From an uncultured Anaerolineaceae bacterium (GTDB lineage: Bacteria; Chloroflexota; Anaerolineae; Promineifilales; Promineifilaceae), in contig CALBTC010000329.1 in the NCBI GenBank assembly GCA_937967805.1, positions 1-25,557 on the forward strand: 25,557 nt of DNA. The letters run 5' to 3'. Made by a program: the position numbers and the translations under genes. The stretch's first letter is position 1; the number at the start of each line of letters is the position of its first letter. A model generated the notes under the pieces. It searched no databases, was not told where the DNA came from, and worked only from the letters and a program-made list of their open reading frames with translations. Positions 7,285 to 14,807 of this stretch are shown here, piece by piece.

Positions 7285-7470
7285 ATGGGAAATTACACGC
7301 TCAATGAAGTAATCAAACGCTGGACGCGCGGCGATATGACGACAGAGCAGGTGGTGGGGCAAACCTTGCTCATCCTGCAAGATATCGCCCGGCGGGTGGG
7401 GACCCTGGAAAAGCTGCGGGAATCAGAACGCCAGGAGGGGAAAGTGGAAAACAGCGAGCCAGAGGAGTGA
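7285..7470 (+). CDS. Small hypothetical protein, 61 residues
   Basis: An ATG at 7285 follows AAAGGAAG at a good distance, and the frame ends just before a strong terminator, which together support a real gene. The product (MGNYTLNEVIKRWTRGDMTT at its start) is likely a short helix-turn-helix-like or coiled helical protein, with TEQVVGQTLLILQDIARRVG in the middle and an acidic, charged tail. No domain is recognised. It is the only clear product of the promoter at 7012-7040. Confidence 0.6.
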   Translation: MGNYTLNEVIKRWTRGDMTTEQVVGQTLLILQDIARRVGTLEKLRESERQEGKVENSEPEE

Positions 7471-7481
7471 GGGTGGAGGAA

Positions 7482-7519
7482 GAGAGGCTGAGCAGTTAAT
7501 GCTCAGCCTCTCAAGTTTT
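7482..7519 (+). terminator. Intrinsic terminator between convergent genes
   Basis: A perfect 12-bp stem, GAGAGGCTGAGC (7482-7493) and GCTCAGCCTCTC (7501-7512), with loop AGTTAAT, followed by AAGTTTT on the plus strand. It ends the 61-residue gene and lies right after the stop of the opposing kinase gene, for which it may also serve. Confidence 0.85.
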
Positions 7520-10500
7520 AGGGAACATCTTGGGCACAGCGGAAGCCTATGTCCACATCAAACGTATTGGCTCCAACGACGTAGCGCCGGCTGGTTGTAA
7601 AAAAGGCCCCATTGGTGTTATCAAAGCTGCCGCCTCGGTATATTTGGCTGCTGCCAGAATCCAGGTTGACCGGATTTCTTTCCGGCGAGTTGGCATAGAA
7701 ATTGCCATCAAACCGGTCTAACACCCACTCATTGACGTTGCCGGCCATGTTGAATATGCCAAACGGACTGACACCTTCGGGAAAATCATCGACCGGTTCC
7801 GTGTCCAGGGAGTTGGCTGCCGACAAAGTGGCATCGAACTCATTGCCCCAAGGCCAGGTGAAGTTGTCTGGGCCACTGGCGGCAAATTCCCATTCAGCTT
7901 CGGTAGGTAGCCGCTTGCCAGCCCAGGTGCAGTAAGTATTGGCCTGGTTCCAGGTGACGCCCATCACGGGATAGTTGGCAAAGGCGGGATCGTCCCGGTA
8001 GCCGGCTCGCCGAAAAGAGTTGCGCAAGTTGGCCTGGGTGCAGCCTCCCTCGGCGACGCAAGCTTGATATTGCTCGTTGCTTACTTCAAACAGGTCTATA
8101 AAGTAAGGATCGAGCGTGACGGGATGTTCTGGTCGTTCGTTTGGCTCGCCAGTTTCGGAGCCCATCAAGAAGCTGCCACCGGGAATGAGCGCCATGCCTT
8201 CGGGAACCGGAATTGGGGTAGGCTCTGGCGTGGGGGATGGTTCTGTGGTGGCAGTGGGTTCAGGTTCGGCAACGGCCGTTTCTGTGGTGGCTGTTGGTTC
8301 AGGCGTCGTTTCGACGGGTTGTTCGGCTGCTTCAGTTGGTTCTGCCGCCACAACCTCGCCTGCCTCCTGGGTAAGGATTTCACCAATTTCCAGGACGGTG
8401 AGGGCATCATAATGGACGTGAGCTCGGGTTTCATCAAAGGTTTGCACAAAAAAGCCGAAGTCACCATTTGCATAGCTGCTGTCTGTGAGAGTGGTGACGA
8501 TACGGCCGTTTACAAAAAAGGAAAACGTGCTGCCGCTGGCGTCAACCCGCAAGGTATCGGCGGTCTCAACTGAGCCGCCTTGCAAGGAATCGACACTGCC
8601 GCTTTGCAACGTTTCCAGCCCATCATTTGTGGCCTTGAGCACGGACCATTGGCCCGAGCGGGGCGCAACGGTAAAGGCATAAAACTGGCGGTTATCCACC
8701 TGGCGTAGCAGCAAGCCATACCGATATTCGCCTGTTTCCGTCTCTAGAATGTCTACAAACACACGCGCTTCCATGCCGATATTGGTGGCATCGGTGCCGA
8801 AAACGGCCGTTGCCACCTGGTTCGCTCCTGTCGCTTCTACATGGTAATAGTCGGGCGGATGATAGCCGCGCCAGGCTGTGTCTTCCTTCAGGTCCGGCCA
8901 GCCGCTCTCGGGATTGCTGAAGTCGTCTTGCAGCACAATGGACTCATCTGGCACCACTTCTACTTCAGAGGCGGCGCAGCGCACGCCGGTCGAGGCAATC
9001 ATTGTCGGCAGGCTGGGGTTGCCTTGCAGTCGGTAGGCCAAATCCTTTAAGAAATCATAGGCGCCACCACGGGCTACCTGTTGGCCTTCGGGCACCGGCG
9101 CATACGGCTCATCTACCCATTCCCACACGTTGCCGGCCATGTCGAACACGCCAAAGCTGCTGCGATTTGGTGGCACGCTGCCGCTGGCATATGTGTTGTT
9201 GCTGGGTAGGTTGACGCTGGTTTGGCTGTCTCCCCAGGGAAACAGAAGGCTCTGTCCACCGCGGGCAGCCACTTCCCACTCCGCTTCTGTAGGCAGTCGT
9301 TTGTTTTGCCAGGCGCAATAATCGTTGGCGTTGTCCCAGGTTAGGCCGCGCACAGGATGATTGTCTTCGCCAACAGGGGGGGAACCACCTGGCCAATAAC
9401 TGGGTGGTTCAACGTCATTTTCGGCTAGAAACACGGCATACTGGTTGTTGCTCACTTCAAAACGGTCAAGCCAAAAAGATTCCAGCGTGATCTGCTGAGG
9501 CTCTATGTATTGACTGCCGGTTAAGTTAGCGCCAACGGTATAGGTGCCGCCGGGAATTTGCACCATACCTTCGGAGGTGGGCAAATCGGTCAACAGACCC
9601 GGCAGCAGCAGAATGGCGGCCACAATCACGGCGAGCAAAGCGATGCCCCCCAATACCAAGGGCAGCCAGCGACGAGCTGATTTTTCCTGAGACTCCTCAG
9701 GCATGACAAGGCGTTCCGTAGCGCTGCTTTGTGGGGTGGAAACGGCCGTCTTCACGTCTGTCGACAGCTCTGTTTTTTCTGCCGGTTGGGGTCTGGCTTC
9801 CCTGGGTGAAGCGTCGCGGGGCGTTGGTGGCGTGGTGTAAGCGGCCGTTTCCGCCCCCAAATTCATCTGCCGCCCAACCTCGCGTAAGGCCATTGCCATT
9901 TCTACAGCCGATCCAAACCGTTCTTTGGGATTTTTGGCCAATGCTTTTTCTAAAATGGCATTGAATGAATCTGGTAAATTGCTGTTAAAAAGGCGAATAT
10001 CCGGCAGCGGTTCATTCACATGCTTCATCATCACCGTCAGGGCAGACTGACCTTCATAGGGAGGACGGCCGCAGGCCATTTCATACAGCATCACGCCCAG
10101 GGAGTAGATGTCGGCACGGTGATCGACCTCATCCCCCACGACCTGTTCTGGCGCCATGTAAGCGGCCGTGCCGATGGTGGCTCCCGTGGCGGTGTGTACG
10201 TGCCCGCCGCCTACAATTTTGGCAATGCCAAAGTCTAGCAATATGGGCTGGCCCAACAGGTTAATAATGACATTAGACGGCTTTAGATCGCGGTGGATCA
10301 TCTTGCGCTCATGGGCGTAGGCAACCGCTTCGCAGAGGGGGACCATAATTTGGATGGCTTCTTCAAGCGGCAGACGTAAACCGGCTTCCTTCAGTTCCTT
10401 AAGTCGTTTGTCCAGCGGGTTGCCGGCAATATATTCAAAGACGATATAGTAAACGTCGCCTTCGTAATTGAAATCATGGACCAGCATGATGTTGGGATGG

Positions 10501-10718
10501 CGTAAGCGGGCCACGGCAGCCGCTTCTTGCTCAAATCGCTTGACAAATTCCGGATGCTCGGAGAGGTGGGGGTGAATAATTTTGATAGCGACGGTACGCT
10601 GTAGATTGGGATCGGTCGCTTTGTAGACGGAGGACATACCGCCGCGTCCTAGTAGAGACTCTATCACATAGCGGCCGCCGATGGTGCGCCCGGTCCAGGT
10701 TGGTTGCGAATCACTCAT
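7518..10718 (-). CDS. Ser/Thr kinase with two SUMF/FGE-fold domains and a LamG-like domain
   Basis: A 1066-residue membrane kinase. Residues 17-280 are a complete Hanks-type kinase: LGRGGMSSVYKA loop, Lys46 (VAIK), HRDLKPSN at 142-149, Asp162-Phe-Gly, and MAPEQ. A low-complexity linker leads to a membrane helix at about 351-374. Outside the cell follow a first SUMF/FGE-sulfatase domain (383-583; RLPTEAEWE, FPWGD, MAGNVWEW), a LamG/DUF1080-like jelly roll (595-778), a Pro/Thr/Glu linker (790-838) and a second SUMF domain (839-1064). Both SUMF domains lack the paired active-site cysteines of true formylglycine-generating enzymes, so they are more likely ligand-binding folds. GGAG precedes the ATG. 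It lies 26 bases after its paralogue and is probably co-transcribed. The signal and targets are unknown. Confidence 0.92.
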   Translation of the reverse strand: MSDSQPTWTGRTIGGRYVIESLLGRGGMSSVYKATDPNLQRTVAIKIIHPHLSEHPEFVKRFEQEAAAVARLRHPNIMLVHDFNYEGDVYYIVFEYIAGNPLDKRLKELKEAGLRLPLEEAIQIMVPLCEAVAYAHERKMIHRDLKPSNVIINLLGQPILLDFGIAKIVGGGHVHTATGATIGTAAYMAPEQVVGDEVDHRADIYSLGVMLYEMACGRPPYEGQSALTVMMKHVNEPLPDIRLFNSNLPDSFNAILEKALAKNPKERFGSAVEMAMALREVGRQMNLGAETAAYTTPPTPRDASPREARPQPAEKTELSTDVKTAVSTPQSSATERLVMPEESQEKSARRWLPLVLGGIALLAVIVAAILLLPGLLTDLPTSEGMVQIPGGTYTVGANLTGSQYIEPQQITLESFWLDRFEVSNNQYAVFLAENDVEPPSYWPGGSPPVGEDNHPVRGLTWDNANDYCAWQNKRLPTEAEWEVAARGGQSLLFPWGDSQTSVNLPSNNTYASGSVPPNRSSFGVFDMAGNVWEWVDEPYAPVPEGQQVARGGAYDFLKDLAYRLQGNPSLPTMIASTGVRCAASEVEVVPDESIVLQDDFSNPESGWPDLKEDTAWRGYHPPDYYHVEATGANQVATAVFGTDATNIGMEARVFVDILETETGEYRYGLLLRQVDNRQFYAFTVAPRSGQWSVLKATNDGLETLQSGSVDSLQGGSVETADTLRVDASGSTFSFFVNGRIVTTLTDSSYANGDFGFFVQTFDETRAHVHYDALTVLEIGEILTQEAGEVVAAEPTEAAEQPVETTPEPTATTETAVAEPEPTATTEPSPTPEPTPIPVPEGMALIPGGSFLMGSETGEPNERPEHPVTLDPYFIDLFEVSNEQYQACVAEGGCTQANLRNSFRRAGYRDDPAFANYPVMGVTWNQANTYCTWAGKRLPTEAEWEFAASGPDNFTWPWGNEFDATLSAANSLDTEPVDDFPEGVSPFGIFNMAGNVNEWVLDRFDGNFYANSPERNPVNLDSGSSQIYRGGSFDNTNGAFFTTSRRYVVGANTFDVDIGFRCAQDVP

Positions 10719-10744
10719 CTTGATTCTCCAGGTTGTTTGTGTGT

Positions 10745-13096
10745 TTACTCGTTATTGCAGGATGGGGCCGGGATAAAAAGTTCTTTGCTGGCCATGAGGC
10801 CATTAACAATGACGCTGCCGGTGCCCACGATGGCCCCACCGCTGCTGCTGACTTCAAAGGTGATGTTATCATTGACGGCCGTTCCGACCAATTCATCTTC
10901 CCAATAATATTCAAATGTTCCCTTAACGCCCTGTACTCGCATGTATACTATTTGGGTCCAGGCGCTGCCGTTACACTCTTCAGTGCCATCTAATTGATAA
11001 ATGTCCAAGCTAAGCGTTTCGCTTAAGATGGGTGTTGTTGTCGGTTCAGACACAGTCGTACCGGTGCGAATGGGAAGGCTGCTTATTTCCCCTTCCCAGG
11101 TTAGCAGTTCAGCAAAAACAAAACCAACGTTTCCTTCACTGTCGCGCACGTACAGCCAGTTGTTATTATCGGAGCGGCCCAGGATTGTCACCATTTCGTT
11201 GGCCATCACTACGCTAATCTCGGTGGCCTCGGCGTCGGCCTGTGAGAAGAGGGAGGCGTTTTCATTAACAACTGCCAGATCATCTGGCAATGGTGTGGCG
11301 CTGGGTATTGTGGTTACGGTGGGAGAAGGTGTTTTGCTGGGAACGGCCGTTGCCGTTTCCGTGGCTGTTGCTGTTGCGGGTGTGGCAGTTGCAGTTTCGG
11401 TTGGGGGTGTTGTTGTCGTCTCACTAATGGCGGCAATGGCTGCCGGAGTGGTGGGAGAAGCAACGGCCGTTTCAACCGCATCGCTGGCATTGGCCCCATT
11501 GTTGCCCAGTAAATTGGAAGCGCCAAAAATAAACAGCAGCAGCAGCGCGACACCACCCAGGGCCAACAGAGGATTGCGCCAGCTTTTGCGCTCCCGCTGT
11601 TGAATCATAGCCTGAGCCACATTGACAACGCCTTGCGAGTCAGGAAAATTGCTGTCTGTAGCAGCAATTTGGGCCCAGGCAGCCATCGCCTGTTCCGGAT
11701 TTTTCTGGGCCAGAGCGGCCATCGCCTGGCTGTACAAATTGGCACAGACGCCTTCGTTGGCCCGTTTGACCACTGCCAGCTTGTCGGGAAAGGTGAGGTC
11801 ACCCCGCCGCTTTTCGATGGCTTCCCATTTGGCCAGCGCCAGTTGATATTCGCGATTGTCTAGATGGACCAGCGCCTCTTCGTACAGCTTGCTGAGGCTG
11901 GCTTTGAGAGCGAGGGTATCTAGGCCGGCGCGTGCCTGGGCTTCTAGTTCATCCAGTTCCGGTTGGTTGATTTCTCGCTCACGCAGGGATTTTACGGCCG
12001 TTAAACTCTCAGAAAAATCACCGGCGGCCAGGGTACGGTTGGCCCGTTCCAGCAGATGCTCAACGGCCTGCTGGTGCAGCTGCCTGGCTTTTTGCTCCTG
12101 GTAATCTGGATCGGCCCGGTTGAGTTCATCCAGCTTGTCCAGGCAGCGGGCAAATTCCCGTTCGTCGTAGAAATCGCGGGCCTGCTGCCACATCACTGCC
12201 AGCCGGTCTAAATGGCGGGCGGCCAGGGTATCGGTGGGACTTTGCATTTGTAGGGCTGCCGTGCTGAGGGCGGCGGCCATCTCTTTGGCCGTCTGGAAGC
12301 GGTTGTCGGGATTTTTAGATAAGGCCCGTTCCAGAATGTTTACCAGTGAATTTGGCGTGTTGGTTTCTACAAGCTGGATGTCTGGCAAAGGATCGTTGAT
12401 GTGTTTGAGCATGATCTGATACGTGGAGTCGCTGTGGTAGGGGGTTTCGCCACTTAGCATTTCATACATCATGATGCCTAAGGAGTAGATGTCGGAACGA
12501 TGGTCTGTCTGATCGCCGCGTACCTGTTCTGGTGACATGTAAGCGGCCGTTCCCATGGCTGCCCCGGTAGCTGTGTGTGAGCGACCACCGATAATCTTGG
12601 CAATGCCAAAATCCATCAGAATCGGCTCATTGAGCAGGTTGATCATCACGTTCGATGGCTTCAAGTCTCGGTGAATCATGCGCCGCTGGTGGGCATAATC
12701 AACAGCATCGCAAATCGTGATCAGGATGCGGATGGTTTCGTTTAGCGGCAGCCGAATGCCGGCGGCGGTCAGCGCTTCGAGCCGTTTGGCCAGCGTTTCG
12801 CCGGGCACATACTCCATGACCATGAAGTAAACGTCCCCCTCATGGTTAAAATCATGCACCTGGACAATGTTGCTGTGGCGCAGTTGGGCAATAACGGCCG
12901 CTTCCTGCTCAAACCGTTTAATAAACTCCTCGTTATCAGACAAGTGTTGGTGGATAATTTTAATGGCAACCTTGCGGCGCAAATTTGGATCATTGGCGCG
13001 GTAAACTGACGACATGCCGCCGCGTCCTAAAATTGATTCAATTTCATACCGGCCGCCAATGGTTCGGCCGATCCAGCTAGGTCCTATTGATGTCAT
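10745..13096 (-). CDS. Ser/Thr kinase with TPR-like repeats, membrane helix and SH3b domain
   Basis: A 783-residue paralogue of the next kinase; the first 165 residues align without gaps. Kinase domain 17-277 with Lys46, HRDLKPSN 142-149, Asp162-Phe-Gly and MSPEQ, so catalytically complete. Residues about 290-500 are helical and TPR-like (ARDFYDEREFARCLDKL, ALVHLDNREYQLALAKWEAI, AMAALAQKNPEQAMAAW), on the cytoplasmic side. A membrane helix is at 508-531. Outside follow a Thr/Pro/Ala linker (540-605), a bacterial SH3 domain (606-672; NNWLYVRDSEGNVGFVFAELL), known in other proteins for binding peptidoglycan or peptides, and a C-terminal beta-rich domain with two Cys (708 and 780). A cell-envelope sensing role is inferred. 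No Shine-Dalgarno sequence is visible before the ATG; a -10-like TACATT lies 7 bases upstream, so the message may be leaderless. Confidence 0.92.
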   Translation of the reverse strand: MTSIGPSWIGRTIGGRYEIESILGRGGMSSVYRANDPNLRRKVAIKIIHQHLSDNEEFIKRFEQEAAVIAQLRHSNIVQVHDFNHEGDVYFMVMEYVPGETLAKRLEALTAAGIRLPLNETIRILITICDAVDYAHQRRMIHRDLKPSNVMINLLNEPILMDFGIAKIIGGRSHTATGAAMGTAAYMSPEQVRGDQTDHRSDIYSLGIMMYEMLSGETPYHSDSTYQIMLKHINDPLPDIQLVETNTPNSLVNILERALSKNPDNRFQTAKEMAAALSTAALQMQSPTDTLAARHLDRLAVMWQQARDFYDEREFARCLDKLDELNRADPDYQEQKARQLHQQAVEHLLERANRTLAAGDFSESLTAVKSLREREINQPELDELEAQARAGLDTLALKASLSKLYEEALVHLDNREYQLALAKWEAIEKRRGDLTFPDKLAVVKRANEGVCANLYSQAMAALAQKNPEQAMAAWAQIAATDSNFPDSQGVVNVAQAMIQQRERKSWRNPLLALGGVALLLLFIFGASNLLGNNGANASDAVETAVASPTTPAAIAAISETTTTPPTETATATPATATATETATAVPSKTPSPTVTTIPSATPLPDDLAVVNENASLFSQADAEATEISVVMANEMVTILGRSDNNNWLYVRDSEGNVGFVFAELLTWEGEISSLPIRTGTTVSEPTTTPILSETLSLDIYQLDGTEECNGSAWTQIVYMRVQGVKGTFEYYWEDELVGTAVNDNITFEVSSSGGAIVGTGSVIVNGLMASKELFIPAPSCNNE

Positions 13097-13361
13097 TACC
13101 GATAATGTAAATCACAGAAAACTGTTAAAAATCAAGTTGTTTTACCGCTGTAATTTACTAAACGTAGTGCGAATTTATTTTCCTTAAGAGTTAATATCTC
13201 TTGTCATCCTATGCCTATTTCTGCGCCCATTATGGCATATTCACCGGTTCATTTCCATAGTGTAAACGAGCAGATGGCTAATAACTGTAAAATGTACGCA
13301 AAAACTTTTCTGTTTATTGTAAACCAATATGGTGGTTTGGGTAATGATGAGAAAGTGAAGA

Positions 13362-13386
13362 GGGAGCGGGGCCGCAACCCGCTCCC
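13362..13386. terminator. GC-rich hairpin, possible terminator
   Basis: GGGAGCGGG and CCCGCTCCC form a perfect 9-bp stem around loop GCCGCAA. Neither side has a proper T-run; on the minus strand the stem is followed by CTCTTCACTTTCTC. It could stop transcription arriving from the propeller operon before the kinase operon, or be a structured RNA element. Confidence 0.4.
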
Positions 13387-13418
13387 AATTCGTGTGCAAA
13401 CTTAACCATAGAGGAGAA

Positions 13419-13446
13419 AAGGAGGAAAGAAATGTACGCTTACTGA
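13419..13446 (+). other. Consensus Shine-Dalgarno before a four-codon ORF
   Basis: AAGGAGG (13419-13425) is followed after 6 bases by ATG TAC GCT TAC TGA (13432-13446), encoding Met-Tyr-Ala-Tyr. The ribosome binding site is the best in the window, yet the frame is minimal and no plus-strand gene follows for 11 kb. It may be a broken gene start, a minimal leader ORF of a small RNA, or chance. Confidence 0.3.
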
Positions 13447-13618
13447 AACGTTTGCCGTTGCTTGCTCCGGGGAATGGAACAGACGTAAGCGTGTATGGGC
13501 ATTAAGATAGCAGAGCTTTGTTAAGGCTGAACTAACTTGCTGTAAACATTTGGTTAACGATTGTGCGGGCGTGACAAGGTGAAGGGGTGACAGTTTAACA
13601 AGGTGAGGGCAGTTTTGC

Positions 13619-14803
13619 TCATGTTGAAACTAGAAAAGTTGGTAGGAGGCCGTTGTTGCTTACCTTCGTGAACGCCCCGGTGGCAATTTCTAGCAGCCAG
13701 ATGGTGGGCGGTTCGTTAGGTGTGCTGCTGTTGTATTGTTGGAAGAGGAGGAAACGGCCGTCTGGCGACCAGCTCGGCGGGCCAAAATGGAATGAAATAT
13801 CGTTGGTCTGAGCGCGGGCTTCGGAGCCATCTGGGCGCATGAGCCACAGCTGGCGGCCCGTGTTGGTACCGGCCAGCCGGCGGCCAAAGGCAATCCATTT
13901 GCCATCGGGCGACCAGGCCGCGTTGCCGTCGTTAAACGCGCCGTCTTCGCTGAGCAGGTGAGACGTAGGGTCACTGCCCAGGGTCGCCAGGTAGAGGCTG
14001 ACGGCCGTTGCAAAATCGTGGCTGTGTTCGGCATGGTTGTCATTATTTTCGCCGTGGAAGACAACAGAGCGGCTGTTTTGGAAGAGGAGCTGGTTGTTGA
14101 ACGGATGCCAGGCGGCGGGCGTGCCGGCGTTGCTGGGGAAGGTGAGGGAACGGCCGTCTACAAAATTGTACAGGCGCAATCCTTCATCTGGAGAAGCGGC
14201 AAAGCTCACCCAGTTACCATCGGGGGAGAAGCGGGCATTGCTGCTGACCCCGGTTTCTTTTTCCAGCAATAAGCGCGTTTCCCCGGTTTGCGTATCCAGC
14301 CACCACAGCTGCGGGCGATTAAAACTGGGTGGTTCGCGCCGTTCGTACAGCAGGCGACGGCCGTCCGGGTGCCAGACGGGTTGGCTGCATTCCGCGTTTT
14401 TACAGCTGAGCACCGTTTCGGGCGCGCCGGCTGTGCCGTTGCTCAGCAGGAGCAGCTTGAGCTGGCTGCTGTCGTTTGGCAGGATGGTGGCGTAGGCAAT
14501 TTGGCGGCCGTCTGGCGCAGGGGCGTAGTTGAGAATTTCGGCCGTTTCACGGGTGAGCTGGCGTGGCTGCCAATCCGGCCCGCTAGTCAGGTGCAGTTGA
14601 AGCCATCCGGCATCGTCTTCGGCCAGATAGAGAACAGGTGGCAGCGTGCTGTTTGGCCGAGTCGGCTGCAAAAAGGCGTAGGAGGCCGCCAGGAAGGCCA
14701 GCAGCATCAACAGCAGCAGAACAATTTGCCAGCCGGACAATTGCTGCGTTGAAGATTCTCTGTGGCTCTGCGCCTCTGCGTTTGCTTTTTCAGGTGGAAC
14801 CAT
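13619..14803 (-). CDS. Membrane-anchored TolB-like PD40 beta-propeller protein
   Basis: With the ATG at 14801-14803 the product is 394 residues. A short basic and polar N-terminus is followed by a membrane helix (about residues 24-46, WQIVLLLLMLLAFLAASYAF), then an extracytoplasmic propeller with repeated PD40/WD40-like signatures: APDGRQIAYA, HPDGRRLLYERR, SPDGNWVSFA, SPDGKWIAFGRR, SPDGRFLLFQQ. Such propellers bind proteins or peptides; no catalytic residues are seen. The longer frame opening at 14986 runs through the upstream gene and is rejected; the chosen ATG starts 4 bases after that gene's stop, so translation is probably coupled. It is a tandem paralogue of the upstream propeller and the last gene of the operon. 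Part of its N-terminus appears to derive from an intergenic repeat. Confidence 0.8.
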   Translation of the reverse strand: MVPPEKANAEAQSHRESSTQQLSGWQIVLLLLMLLAFLAASYAFLQPTRPNSTLPPVLYLAEDDAGWLQLHLTSGPDWQPRQLTRETAEILNYAPAPDGRQIAYATILPNDSSQLKLLLLSNGTAGAPETVLSCKNAECSQPVWHPDGRRLLYERREPPSFNRPQLWWLDTQTGETRLLLEKETGVSSNARFSPDGNWVSFAASPDEGLRLYNFVDGRSLTFPSNAGTPAAWHPFNNQLLFQNSRSVVFHGENNDNHAEHSHDFATAVSLYLATLGSDPTSHLLSEDGAFNDGNAAWSPDGKWIAFGRRLAGTNTGRQLWLMRPDGSEARAQTNDISFHFGPPSWSPDGRFLLFQQYNSSTPNEPPTIWLLEIATGAFTKVSNNGLLPTFLVST

Positions 14804-14807
14804 TGTT

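Larger units (their letters stand above)
13097..13618. other. 522-base gene-free region
   Basis: This region separates the kinase pair from the permease/propeller operon. It holds a GC-rich hairpin (13362-13386), a strong Shine-Dalgarno sequence before a four-codon frame (13419-13446), an 8-bp inverted repeat ACGCTTAC/GTAAGCGT (13436-13443 and 13485-13492) and a short degenerate repeat with two copies of ACAAGGTGA (about 13573-13605). A 64-codon plus-strand frame at 13211-13405 has no ribosome binding site and no motif and is not called. The kinase promoter should be near 13100-13135. Confidence 0.5.

Noticed and set aside
8064..8573. Long Gly/Phe-rich plus-strand frame inside the kinase gene
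   Set aside because: It is the antisense of the Pro/Thr linker and LamG-like domain codons; a shadow of the real gene.
7518..10718. Diversity-generating retroelement target, because SUMF/C-type-lectin folds are typical DGR variable proteins
   Set aside because: No reverse transcriptase gene and no template/variable repeat pair was seen in the window.
13211..13405. Plus-strand frame of 64 codons in the gap upstream of the kinases
   Set aside because: No ribosome binding site, no motif, a GC hairpin inside its end, and composition unlike a protein gene.
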